DNA of 64,000 nucleotides from Limnobacter parvus. GTDB lineage: Bacteria; Pseudomonadota; Gammaproteobacteria; Burkholderiales; Burkholderiaceae_B. Position 1 is the stretch's first letter; the number at the start of each line of letters is the position of its first letter. Position numbers and translations under genes: made by a program. The stretch is taken from assembly GCF_024623725.1 (NCBI RefSeq), contig NZ_JANKHG010000026.1:162160-226159 (forward strand), written 5' to 3'. The notes beneath the pieces were generated by a model. That model was not told the origin of the DNA and did not search any database. It was given only the letters and a program-made list of their open reading frames with translations. This document shows positions 41,265-49,336 of the stretch, one piece after another.

Positions 41265-42035
41265 ATGAATTTGAATAATTTGGTGGCAGTGGTTACGGGT
41301 GGTGCGTCGGGCTTGGGTCTGGCAACGGTAGAGCAATTTGTTGCCGCAGGCGCCAAAGTGGCTGTGTTCGACATGAATGAAGAGGCAGGCAAAGCGGCCG
41401 AAGCCGCCCATCCCGGTAAGGTGATGTTTCAGAAAGTGAATGTGGCAGACGCCGCTTCAGCACGCGCCGGAATTGATGCAACCATGACCGCCTTTGGTGC
41501 CATTCACATTGCGGTGAACTGCGCTGGTGTGGGCACCGCAGGTAAAACATTGGACCGCGACAGCAAAGCGCTGCCGCTTGAAGCTTTCGCAAAAACCATC
41601 AACATCAACCTGATTGGTACCTTCAATATTTCAAGCCTGGCCGCTGAAGCAATGGCCAAGAATGCACCCGATGAAGACGGGCAACGCGGCGTGATTATCA
41701 ACACTGCATCTGTTGCAGCTTTTGATGGTCAAACCGGGCAGGCCGCTTATTCAGCCAGCAAGGGTGGTGTGGTTGGCATGACCTTGCCCATGGCCCGCGA
41801 CTTAGGCCGTTACGGTATCCGGGTCATGACGATTGCTCCAGGTATTTTCGACACGCCGATGATGCAAGGCGTTTCAGAGGAATACCGCCAACCGTTGATC
41901 GCCATGGTGCAGAACCCCAAACGTTTCGGTGCACCTGCGGAGTACGGACACCTGTGTGTAAGCATTGTTGAGAACAATTACCTGAATGGCGAAACCATCC
42001 GTATTGACGGCAGTATCCGCATGCAGGCGAAGTAA
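41265..42035 (+). CDS. 3-hydroxyacyl-CoA dehydrogenase, HSD10-type SDR
   Basis: The 256-residue protein begins MNLNNLVAVVTGGASGLGLA and is like type II 3-hydroxyacyl-CoA dehydrogenases (HSD17B10). It has AVFDMNEEAG as the NAD-selecting acidic loop, NCAGVGTAGK, catalytic serine in INTASVAAFDGQ and YSASKGG. The long insertion between residues 90 and 125 (LDRDSKALPLEAF) is characteristic of HSD10. It oxidises 3-hydroxyacyl-CoA or 2-methyl-3-hydroxybutyryl-CoA in beta-oxidation or isoleucine breakdown. An acyl-CoA dehydrogenase gene follows after 27 bases, so the two form an operon under the palindromic site. Confidence 0.9.
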   Translation: MNLNNLVAVVTGGASGLGLATVEQFVAAGAKVAVFDMNEEAGKAAEAAHPGKVMFQKVNVADAASARAGIDATMTAFGAIHIAVNCAGVGTAGKTLDRDSKALPLEAFAKTININLIGTFNISSLAAEAMAKNAPDEDGQRGVIINTASVAAFDGQTGQAAYSASKGGVVGMTLPMARDLGRYGIRVMTIAPGIFDTPMMQGVSEEYRQPLIAMVQNPKRFGAPAEYGHLCVSIVENNYLNGETIRIDGSIRMQAK

Positions 42036-42062
42036 CACGAGTAATCGAGGAAAGGAATCATC

Positions 42063-43238
42063 ATGGGCGCAATTGAACAACCATTGGATCAATTCAAAAT
42101 GGCTGAAAATGAAGACATCACTTTGTTTCGGGACATGCTGTTGCGCTGCCTGGAAAAGGAAGTAATTCCGCATTACGACCAGTGGGAGAAAGACGGCTGG
42201 ATGCCCAAAGAAACCTGGCTGATGCTGGGGGCCGCCGGCATGCTGGGGCCTGACATGCCCGAGGAATTTGGTGCGGCGGGCGCGCCATTCGAGGTGGCCC
42301 TGATGATTCTTGAAGAAACCTGCCGCCTGAACTTGCATTCACTGAGCACAGCGCTGAACGTGCATGCCAACATCGTGATGCCCTATTTGAACAATTTGGG
42401 CACCGCGGAACAAAAGGCACAATGGCTGCCCCGCATGGTGACTGGCGAGGTGGTAGGTTCAATCGGGATGACAGAACCCGGCGCGGGCAGTGACTTGGCT
42501 GGCATGCGCACCAATGCCGTTCGCGAGGGCGACGAGTGGGTGATCAACGGTTCCAAAACATTTATTACCAACGGTCTGCATTGCGGCTTGATTGTGTTGG
42601 CAGCAAAAACTGACACCACCAAGGGCGCTAAAGGGATTAGTCTGTTTTTGGTTGACAGCAGTTTGCCTGGTTTCAAAAAGGGCAAAGGCATCAAGAAGAT
42701 GGGTCAGCATTCCAACGACACCGCTGAACTGTTTTTCGACAACTTGCGTGTACCAGCCAATGCCTTGCTGGGTGAAGAAAACAAAGGTTTTATTTACCTA
42801 ATGCAGGAACTGCCTCGCGAACGCTTGGGTTTGGGTTCGCAGGCGGTTGGTTCTTGTGAAGGCGCCATGGCCATTACGGTGGATTACGTAACGCAGCGCA
42901 AGGCCTTTGGCAACACCATTGCACAGTTTCAAAACACCCGTTTCAAAATGGCTGAACTGCGTGCTCAACTTGAGTTGACCAAGGCCTATTTAAAGCAATG
43001 CGAAGCACGGTTCAAAATGGGGGCAATGACCACGGAAGAGGCCTCGATTCTTAAGCTGATGTCGACTGAGTTGCAGGTGAAATTAACCCACGAGTGTTTG
43101 CAGTTGTTTGGTGGTTATGGGTACACCGAAGAATATCCAATATCGCGTTTCTTCACGGACGCACGGGTGCAAACCATTTACGCTGGTACTTCGGAAATCA
43201 TGAAGGAAGTGATTGCGAGAGGCGAGTTGGGAAGGTAA
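42063..43238 (+). CDS. Acyl-CoA dehydrogenase (LCAD-like)
   Basis: The 391-residue protein has both family signatures: IGMTEPGAGSDLAGM and LFGGYGYTEEYPISRFFTDARVQ (key: FGGYGYTEEYP). The C-terminal site reads IYAGTSEIMKEVIAR; it lacks the glutamate found there in medium-chain enzymes (IYEGT). The base is therefore expected in the helix MQELPRERLGLG, as in long-chain acyl-CoA and isovaleryl-CoA dehydrogenases. It introduces a trans-2 double bond in acyl-CoA using FAD in the cytoplasm. It forms an operon with the HSD10-type SDR. Confidence 0.92.
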   Translation: MGAIEQPLDQFKMAENEDITLFRDMLLRCLEKEVIPHYDQWEKDGWMPKETWLMLGAAGMLGPDMPEEFGAAGAPFEVALMILEETCRLNLHSLSTALNVHANIVMPYLNNLGTAEQKAQWLPRMVTGEVVGSIGMTEPGAGSDLAGMRTNAVREGDEWVINGSKTFITNGLHCGLIVLAAKTDTTKGAKGISLFLVDSSLPGFKKGKGIKKMGQHSNDTAELFFDNLRVPANALLGEENKGFIYLMQELPRERLGLGSQAVGSCEGAMAITVDYVTQRKAFGNTIAQFQNTRFKMAELRAQLELTKAYLKQCEARFKMGAMTTEEASILKLMSTELQVKLTHECLQLFGGYGYTEEYPISRFFTDARVQTIYAGTSEIMKEVIARGELGR

Positions 43239-43588
43239 ATCGGCAGAAAGCTGGTTCATCTAGCCAACTCCGCGGGGTTGCCCGATTCCGCACTGAAAAC
43301 CGCTTGCTCCCGTTTTGGATGTATTCTTGCGCACAAAATTCGGCAAAATAGATGGCCGAATTTGGTGTCGGCTTGCAGCCCAACGCTGCGAATAAATCCA
43401 AGCGGGGCGGTTTTCTTGAAGCGCGAAACAGGCAGACCCACTGCCGAGTTGGCCGAATGACCCGCCGGGTTCACGCTCAATCAGCACGTCGAATGATGGG
43501 GTCTTCTAATTATTCGACACAAAACCGCAACATCAGACTGGCATAAAGAGAAGTTAGTACTTTTTCAACACTTCTTTGTACCGCCTAC
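43239..43588. other. 350-base gene-free stretch
   Basis: No convincing gene is present. Two overlapping minus-strand frames of about 74 codons start near 43480-43487, without ribosome sites. A perfect 9-bp inverted repeat AAATTCGGC...GCCGAATTT spans 43336-43363 with a 10-base loop. The base composition is like the neighbours. It could be a decayed gene, an intergenic repeat family member or a non-coding RNA locus. Confidence 0.5.
43336..43363. repeat. 9-bp inverted repeat in the gene-free stretch
   Basis: AAATTCGGC (43336-43344) and GCCGAATTT (43355-43363) pair perfectly around a 10-base loop. There is no adjacent T run on either strand, so it does not look like a standard terminator. It lies about 100 bases past the acyl-CoA dehydrogenase stop. 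Confidence 0.45.
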
Positions 43589-44221
43589 ATGAAAAAAATC
43601 TTCGAGACATTAAGCGAACAGCGTTGGGACGACCACCGCTACTACCATCACAGCCGTATCAATCAAAGCCTGCATTTGCTGAGTGCTTTGTCTTTCCTGT
43701 TCGGCTACGTGTTGCTATTCATCGACCCCGTTTCTGCTGCCTTGGTCGCTTGGCTAATTGCCATGACAAGCCGCCAAATTGGTCATTTCTTCTTTGAACC
43801 AAAAACCTACGACTATGTGAACGAGGCCACCCACGATCACAAAGAAGACATCAAGGTGGGCTACAACTTGCGCCGCAAAATTATCTTGCTGAGCATTTGG
43901 GGTGCCTTGCCAGTACTGATCTGGTTCAGTCCGTCGCTGTTCGGTTTGCCACCTACTGGCGCTGACACTGCAAGCTTTGTGCGCAGTGTGGGCGAGTCAT
44001 GGTTGTGGTTGGGCTTCGGTGGTTTGGTGTTTCGAACCATTCACCTGTTTTTTATTCGCGACATTGAAACAGGTTTGGTATGGGCCCTGAAAATTATCAC
44101 CGACCCATTCCACGACGTGAAGATTTACTACAAATCACCGTTTTACTTGCTCAAGGGCCAGCTGATTGACCCCATGGACGATGTCAAAGCGCGCCAGGTT
44201 TCTTTAAGCACACGTCGCTGA
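43589..44221 (+). CDS. Membrane protein, Mpo1/DUF962-like (tentative)
   Basis: The 210-residue protein has four or so hydrophobic segments. INQSLHLLSALSFLFGY and TSRQIGHFFFEPKTYDY resemble the conserved H and GHFxFE elements of Mpo1-like proteins (yeast Mpo1 is an iron-dependent dioxygenase of 2-hydroxy fatty acid oxidation). ATHDHKEDIKVGYNLRRK adds further histidines. Similarity is partial, so a related fatty-acid-hydroxylase-like membrane enzyme is also possible. Its last 79 bases overlap the convergent aminotransferase gene. Confidence 0.5.
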   Translation: MKKIFETLSEQRWDDHRYYHHSRINQSLHLLSALSFLFGYVLLFIDPVSAALVAWLIAMTSRQIGHFFFEPKTYDYVNEATHDHKEDIKVGYNLRRKIILLSIWGALPVLIWFSPSLFGLPPTGADTASFVRSVGESWLWLGFGGLVFRTIHLFFIRDIETGLVWALKIITDPFHDVKIYYKSPFYLLKGQLIDPMDDVKARQVSLSTRR

Positions 44222-45831
44222 ATTTTCTTGTTGCTGTTGCAAGCCTCGCTGGTTTCCCACCAGCCATCGGCTTGCATACAGCGCGCTGCCTGAATGAACC
44301 GGTCACAAAACACATCGAAATCAGCATCGGTGTAGTTGTGGCTGAAAATCATTCGACCTGAACCCACCCAACTCAACATCACACCCGCTTGTAACAAGTA
44401 GAACTGAAACATCCAGTTAAAGCGCGATGGTTTGTTGTACAAAATTGTAAAAATTGAAGTCATGTTTTGCACTTCAACGGGCAGTTCCAGTTCAGTCATT
44501 CGCTTGTTCAGTGCTGCGCGGCGGGTGTTCCATAGCGTGTCCACGGTCTGGTACATGCGTTCAACCTGTTCACTGTCGATGTGTTTTAAAAACAGGTTCA
44601 TGGTTTGCATCACATAGGGGTGTGAATTGAAAGTGCCCCGAGCAAAGCAAATATCGGCTGGTTTGTCGCTTCTGTAGCGTTTCATCAATTCCGCTTTGCC
44701 GCACAAGACGCCAACCGGCAAACCGCCACCCAGGGTTTTACCGTAAGTGACCATGTCGGCGCGCACGCCGAAATAGTCTTGCGCACCACCTTTGGCCAAC
44801 CGAAAGCCCAAGAACACTTCATCAAGAATCAGCACAATGCCGTTTTCAGTACAAACCTGGCGTAGCTGTTTCAGCCACTGGGTATAGCCTTCCTTGTCAT
44901 AGCCTGCTTTGCGGCCGCTACTTATCAGGGCGGAATCACCGGGCGCATTGGTGTTTGGGTGCAATGCTTGCAAGGGGTTCACCAACACGCAGGCAATGTC
45001 CTTGCGTGTGGCCAACACATGCAAGGTTCGTTGACTTACCTCCTGCAAAGTCAGTGTTCGGTCTGCACTCACCGGGTTGCCAATACCGGGCTGCACATCG
45101 CCCCACCAACCGTGGTAAGCACCTGCAAAACGCACAATACGCTGGCGGCCAGTGTGATATTGCGCAAGGCGTACGGCTTGCATCACGGCTTCGGTGCCGC
45201 TCATGTGGTATGAAATTTCATCTTGCCCGGCAAGGGCAAGAATACGCCGTGTGTTGTCCAGCACCACAGGGTGGTAGGGGCCCAGTACCGGGCCCAGTGC
45301 ATCCATGTCCAGTGCCGCCTGGCGAATAAATCCTTTGTATGCGTCGTAACCCAGCAGGTTCGTGCCATATGCACCGGTTACATCGATGTATTCATTGCCA
45401 TCCACATCCCACAGGTGCACGCCTTCGGATTTGTTCAGGAAAAGCGCAGGCAATAAATGCGCATTGACCATTTTCCGGAATTGGAAGGGCACCCGGTATT
45501 TGTGGGTAAATTGTGCATCGGAAATATTGGAAATCGCCTGTTCCAGCATCCGCTTGCCCAGCGGGGTGCGCTCCAGCAAATCTTTAGACAAACTGTGGAA
45601 GCCCTTGCGGCGTCTGTCCACGACCAATTCACTGGCGTCGTCGCAATTAAAAAATGAATCGCCCTCAAGTGCGTAATTCGGAATCAGTTTTGAAACCCGT
45701 TTGGCCATGCGCACGTGGCCGCTTAAGCCAGGGTGCTTGGCACGCGACAACTGAAGTCGCCTGTGGGCTTTCAAAACAAGGTAGGCGCTGGCACTGGCGC
45801 CGAGTAGCAAGGTCAAGCTGTCAAGGTTCAT
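44143..45831 (-). CDS. Class III aminotransferase, membrane-anchored (GSA-aminomutase-like)
   Basis: From 45831 the protein has about 562 residues; starts up to 45852 are possible, and none has a strong ribosome site. Residues 5-22 (LTLLLGASASAYLVLKA) look like a membrane anchor. The catalytic domain (150-540) matches the glutamate-1-semialdehyde aminomutase branch: MSGTEAVMQAVRLAQ, ILDEVFLGFR and the PLP lysine in YGKTLGGGLPVGV (K365 from this start). It is not HemL, which is shorter and soluble. Its divergent neighbour makes phosphatidylethanolamine, so an amine or lipid head group substrate is possible. The 3' end overlaps the convergent membrane-protein gene. Confidence 0.82.
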   Translation of the reverse strand: MNLDSLTLLLGASASAYLVLKAHRRLQLSRAKHPGLSGHVRMAKRVSKLIPNYALEGDSFFNCDDASELVVDRRRKGFHSLSKDLLERTPLGKRMLEQAISNISDAQFTHKYRVPFQFRKMVNAHLLPALFLNKSEGVHLWDVDGNEYIDVTGAYGTNLLGYDAYKGFIRQAALDMDALGPVLGPYHPVVLDNTRRILALAGQDEISYHMSGTEAVMQAVRLAQYHTGRQRIVRFAGAYHGWWGDVQPGIGNPVSADRTLTLQEVSQRTLHVLATRKDIACVLVNPLQALHPNTNAPGDSALISSGRKAGYDKEGYTQWLKQLRQVCTENGIVLILDEVFLGFRLAKGGAQDYFGVRADMVTYGKTLGGGLPVGVLCGKAELMKRYRSDKPADICFARGTFNSHPYVMQTMNLFLKHIDSEQVERMYQTVDTLWNTRRAALNKRMTELELPVEVQNMTSIFTILYNKPSRFNWMFQFYLLQAGVMLSWVGSGRMIFSHNYTDADFDVFCDRFIQAARCMQADGWWETSEACNSNKKIQRRVLKETWRALTSSMGSISWPLSK

Positions 45832-45857
45832 ACACATTTCTGTCAAATACAACAGGT

Positions 45858-46766
45858 ATGGTTGTACGCCATCTCGGTGACAGGCTGATTAAATTGCATA
45901 AAAATACAGAAGTGCGTTCCCAACCACCGGTTTCGCGACTCGAACTGCAGGAAAGTGCCAACTTCATTTTGACCAACCGCATTCCGCGTTTGTTCAGTTC
46001 CTGGTTCATGGGCAAGATCAGCAAGATAAAATATCCATGGTTCGCCCAGCCCGCTTTGTGGGTGTGGCGCAAGTGTGCCGATTTAAGTTTGCACGAAGCT
46101 CAAAAACAGCAGTTCAACTCCATTCATGATTGCTTTACCCGCGCTTTGAAACCTGGCGCTCGACCAGTTGCAGAAAATGCCTTGGGTACCAGCCCATGCG
46201 ACGGTATTTTGGGTGCGCATGGTTTGGTTGAAAACGGCTGCTTATTGCAAGTGAAAGGCTTTCCCTATGCCATTGAGGAATTGCTTGTTGATCCTGATTT
46301 GGCGATGAAATACCACGGCCACCGCTACGTAACGATTCGCATCACAGCCAGCATGTACCACCGTATGCATTCGCCCCTGGATGGCGTTGTAGATCAGGTC
46401 GATTACATTCATGGCGACACCTGGAATGTCAACCCGGTGGCTTTAAAGCGAGTGGAAAAACTGTTTTGTAAAAACGAACGTGCAGTGCTTAGCGGAAAAA
46501 CTGTACAGGGCGAATCCTTTGCCATCGTGCCAGTGGCCGCAATTCTGGTGGCGGGCATTCGCTTGCACTGCACGGGTCGTGTGTTTGATCAAAATGACCG
46601 GGGTCCACAACGCGTTCGAACCCACACGCCAATAAAGAAGGGCGAGGAACTGGGTTGGTTTGAGCATGGTTCAACAATCGTATTGCTGGTGCCACCCAGC
46701 TGGAAAATCGTACCCGATCTGGAAGAAGGAAGCCGTTTGTTGATGGGGCAAGCCCTGTTTGAATAA
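45858..46766 (+). CDS. psd: Phosphatidylserine decarboxylase
   Basis: The ATG at 45858 gives 302 residues; an upstream frame is open but lies antisense to the aminotransferase. The family pattern is clear: FTRALKPGARPVA, CDGILGAHG, the H-containing YHRMHSPLDG and the self-cleavage site EHGSTIVLL. Cleavage before Ser272 creates the pyruvoyl group and a short alpha chain of 31 residues. The motif reads HGST where E. coli has LGST. It makes phosphatidylethanolamine at the inner membrane. The divergent aminotransferase starts only 26 bases away, so promoters must overlap coding DNA. Confidence 0.88.
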   Translation: MVVRHLGDRLIKLHKNTEVRSQPPVSRLELQESANFILTNRIPRLFSSWFMGKISKIKYPWFAQPALWVWRKCADLSLHEAQKQQFNSIHDCFTRALKPGARPVAENALGTSPCDGILGAHGLVENGCLLQVKGFPYAIEELLVDPDLAMKYHGHRYVTIRITASMYHRMHSPLDGVVDQVDYIHGDTWNVNPVALKRVEKLFCKNERAVLSGKTVQGESFAIVPVAAILVAGIRLHCTGRVFDQNDRGPQRVRTHTPIKKGEELGWFEHGSTIVLLVPPSWKIVPDLEEGSRLLMGQALFE

Positions 46767-46786
46767 TTCGGTTATTCTTGCGCCCT

Positions 46787-47530
46787 ATGGACATATTGAT
46801 TAGCGAAGAAAAGGGCGTTCGCCAACTTCATTTCGGAAGCGATTGGGTGCAAGGTGCCATGCGCATTGCTCGCCCATATGCGCTTGAACTGGAATACACC
46901 CGGGAAATGATGGCAGGCCTGCTGCTAAACCCCGACCCCAACTGGCCGCGCACAGCGCTCTTCATTGGACTTGGCGTGGGTGCTTTACCCAAGTTTTTAC
47001 ACCGTCACAGACCCAATTGCAAAATCACAGTGGTCGAAATTTCCCATGCCGTGGTGGCCGCCGCGCAAATGCATTTCAAGCTGCCACCGTTTGCCCCGAA
47101 CTTTCAGGTGGAAGTAGGTTGCGGTGCAGACTACATGGTTACTGCAGTAGCCAACAATTCGCGGAAATTCGATTTGATCATGGTGGATGGCTTTGATGGC
47201 AAGGCCAAAGTCGGACCGCTAAATTCAACCGCGTTCTATTTGAATTGCAAAGCACAGCTAACAGGGCAGGGCTATTTGGTGGCCAATCTTCTGAGCAATC
47301 AAAAAGATTCACAGCAAAGCAAGCAGAGGCTGCTGGATGCATTTGATGGAAATGCCATTGCCCTTGCGCCGTGTGCCAGCGGCAACGTGATTGCGCTGGC
47401 ACACATTGGTGCTGGTTTCAATGTGGATCAAGCCGATTTACAGACCAACTGCAACATTCTGAAAGAAGAAACTGGCCTGAATTTGTCCAATACAGTGGCC
47501 AAACTTATCGGTGCATCGCCAAAAGTTTAA
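46787..47530 (+). CDS. Spermidine synthase-like protein (SpeE fold)
   Basis: The ATG at 46787 gives 247 residues, 20 bases after the psd stop; the open frame begins a few codons earlier at a TTG. It has the SAM/decarboxy-SAM site LFIGLGVGALPKFLHR, the acidic VVEIS and the catalytic-loop-like FDLIMVDGFDGKAK, as in spermidine synthases. An N-terminal beta domain of about 45 residues (GVRQLHFGSDWVQGAM) is short. Many such proteins are not true aminopropyltransferases, so the substrate is open. Confidence 0.78.
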   Translation: MDILISEEKGVRQLHFGSDWVQGAMRIARPYALELEYTREMMAGLLLNPDPNWPRTALFIGLGVGALPKFLHRHRPNCKITVVEISHAVVAAAQMHFKLPPFAPNFQVEVGCGADYMVTAVANNSRKFDLIMVDGFDGKAKVGPLNSTAFYLNCKAQLTGQGYLVANLLSNQKDSQQSKQRLLDAFDGNAIALAPCASGNVIALAHIGAGFNVDQADLQTNCNILKEETGLNLSNTVAKLIGASPKV

Positions 47531-47581
47531 ATTGCGCGCCTAAAATAGGACACAAATTAAATTTAACGAGACACCGCAGCC

Positions 47582-48031
47582 ATGCAAAACGATCAACAAT
47601 CCATTTGGTTTTCCATGCCCAATCTGGAAAACATGAATGCCATGTGTAAAAACACAGCCTGCGAAGCGCTGGGCATTGAAATTACAGAAGTGGGGCACGA
47701 TTTTATTCGGGGCACCATGCCTGCCGATACACGTACCTTTCAGCCATTTGGCCTGGTGCACGGCGGCGCAAACGTGCTGCTTGCCGAAACCTTGGGCAGC
47801 ATTGGTGCCAACTTGCTGGTCGATAACAGCAAATTCTATTGCGTGGGGCAAGAGGTGAACGCCAACCATTTGCGCGGCGTAAGAAGCGGCAAGGTAACAG
47901 GAACGGCCAGGTTGTGGCATGCGGGTAAAAGCTCACAGGTTTGGAATATTGAACTGCATGACGACAGTGGCAAGCTGAGTTGCATTTCCCGCCTTACCAT
48001 GGCAGTTGTCCCCGTCCCAGGCGCCAAATAA
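47582..48031 (+). CDS. PaaI-family hotdog thioesterase
   Basis: This 149-residue protein has the PaaI/HGG motif FGLVHGGANVLLAETLGS, where the conserved H-G-G and the later acidic residue E form the acyl-CoA thioesterase site. GQEVNANHLRGVRSGKV is also typical of the family, seen in ComA/YbdB-type proteins. It should hydrolyse an aromatic or acyl-CoA thioester in the cytoplasm. It is 3 bases upstream of the DUF2237 gene, so they are translationally close. Confidence 0.88.
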   Translation: MQNDQQSIWFSMPNLENMNAMCKNTACEALGIEITEVGHDFIRGTMPADTRTFQPFGLVHGGANVLLAETLGSIGANLLVDNSKFYCVGQEVNANHLRGVRSGKVTGTARLWHAGKSSQVWNIELHDDSGKLSCISRLTMAVVPVPGAK

Positions 48032-48034
48032 GTT

Positions 48035-48415
48035 ATGACAAAAGTAACAGTAAGACAAGACAAAAACGTGCTCGGCGGCCCATTGCTGGCCTGTTCGTAT
48101 TCTCCACTCACCGGTTTTTTGCGCGACGGGTGTTGCAGCACTGGTCCCAATGATTTGGGGCGCCACGTGGTGTGCGCAAAGGTAACACGGGAGTTTCTTG
48201 AATATCAGCTTCGTATGGGCAACGACTTGATCAGCCCAGTGCCCCAGTACCGGTTTGCGGGTTTGAAGCCGGGTGACCGATGGTGTGTGTGTGCAGGTCG
48301 TTGGAAACAGGCGCATGATGCAGGGGTAGCCCCGCCAGTTTATCTGGAAGGTACAAATTTCACCGCACTGGAAGTTATTCCTCTTGAAACCCTGCTTGAC
48401 TATGCAATTACCTAA
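48035..48415 (+). CDS. DUF2237 family protein
   Basis: This 126-residue protein matches DUF2237 over its length: GGPLLACSYSPLTGFLRDG, the CCSTGPNDLGRHVVCA block and the PVPQYRFAGLKPGDRWCVC stretch (key: RWCVCAGRW). Several cysteines are conserved in the family (C in LACS, GCC, VCA, WCVC). Function is unknown; members are small and cytoplasmic. It lies between a thioesterase and a methyltransferase gene in a tight operon. Confidence 0.88.
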   Translation: MTKVTVRQDKNVLGGPLLACSYSPLTGFLRDGCCSTGPNDLGRHVVCAKVTREFLEYQLRMGNDLISPVPQYRFAGLKPGDRWCVCAGRWKQAHDAGVAPPVYLEGTNFTALEVIPLETLLDYAIT

Positions 48416-48430
48416 AGGTTGATACCCACC

Positions 48431-49303
48431 ATGTTAAAAAAACTTGCCTCACAATCGCTGTCGGCTGCCAGAATCAGCCCCACCGCGCTTTACACGGGGC
48501 AAGTTTGGCAAAGCACCGGTCGATCCATCCCTGAATTAAAGTCCATCCCGGCAAGCACATTGCACCTTGCTCTGGCACCCTCCATGTTCATTTCAAAAAG
48601 TCTGGGTGGGCCCACGATGGAAGATTTTCTACTGGCCCGTCATGATTTGATTGATCACCACCTTACCGAGTTGATCGAATCTGGGAAGGCTAGCCAAATC
48701 ATTGAAATTGCAGCAGGTTTGTCGCCCCGTGGAAGCCGGTTTGTTGAGCGTTATGGCGATAAGATTACCTACATTGAAGCAGATCTGCCTGGCATGGTTG
48801 CTCAAAAGAGGAAGCTGCTTGCGACCCGTCTGCGCGCTTGCCCCAATCATCATGTGAAACCAATCGACGCCTTTGCAGAATACGGCGCGCACAGCTTGGA
48901 CGGGCTCGCCATGCAGCTTGACGCTGAAAAAGGATTGGTCATTATCACTGAGGGCTTGCTGAACTATTTTGATCGCGAAGCGGTCCTTGGCTTGTGGACC
49001 AGAATTTCAAAAACCCTGGAACAGTTCAAGCACGGGGCTTACTTGTCAGACATTCATTTGCAGGCACACAATGGTGACCCTCTTGCGCAGGTGTTTGTTG
49101 CGGGTCTGTCGCTGTTTGTCCGGGGCAAAGTGCATTTGCACTTTGAAACCGCTGGGCATCTACAATTGGCGATGGAAGAGCTGGGTCTGGCATGCCAGGT
49201 TTTAACACCCAGTGACCATGCTGAGGATATTCCTGCGTGTGCAGCCAAAGGTGCTGACTTTTGCCGGGTTTTGTTTGCGCGACCTGCCAGTGCGGTAAAG
49301 TAA
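48431..49303 (+). CDS. SAM-dependent O-methyltransferase (COG3315/LCMT-like)
   Basis: The ATG at 48431, 15 bases after the previous stop, gives 290 residues. Motif I reads IIEIAAGLSPRGSRF near residue 80, followed by TYIEADLPGMVAQKRKLL, the pattern of COG3315 leucine-carboxyl-methyltransferase-like enzymes. LVIITEGLLNYFDREAV is also typical. The substrate is unknown, and polyketide or small-molecule methylation is the usual annotation. It ends the thioesterase-DUF2237-methyltransferase group. Confidence 0.85.
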   Translation: MLKKLASQSLSAARISPTALYTGQVWQSTGRSIPELKSIPASTLHLALAPSMFISKSLGGPTMEDFLLARHDLIDHHLTELIESGKASQIIEIAAGLSPRGSRFVERYGDKITYIEADLPGMVAQKRKLLATRLRACPNHHVKPIDAFAEYGAHSLDGLAMQLDAEKGLVIITEGLLNYFDREAVLGLWTRISKTLEQFKHGAYLSDIHLQAHNGDPLAQVFVAGLSLFVRGKVHLHFETAGHLQLAMEELGLACQVLTPSDHAEDIPACAAKGADFCRVLFARPASAVK

Positions 49304-49336
49304 GCACACAAATAAAAATTAGCAGCAGGAGACATT

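Noticed and set aside
43256..43487. Overlapping minus-strand frames of about 75 codons
   Set aside because: Two frames compete over the same bases with no ribosome site or recognised domain. I left the stretch as gene-free.
45654..45857. N-terminal extension of the phosphatidylserine decarboxylase frame
   Set aside because: It lies antisense to the aminotransferase coding region, and its residues do not resemble the family.
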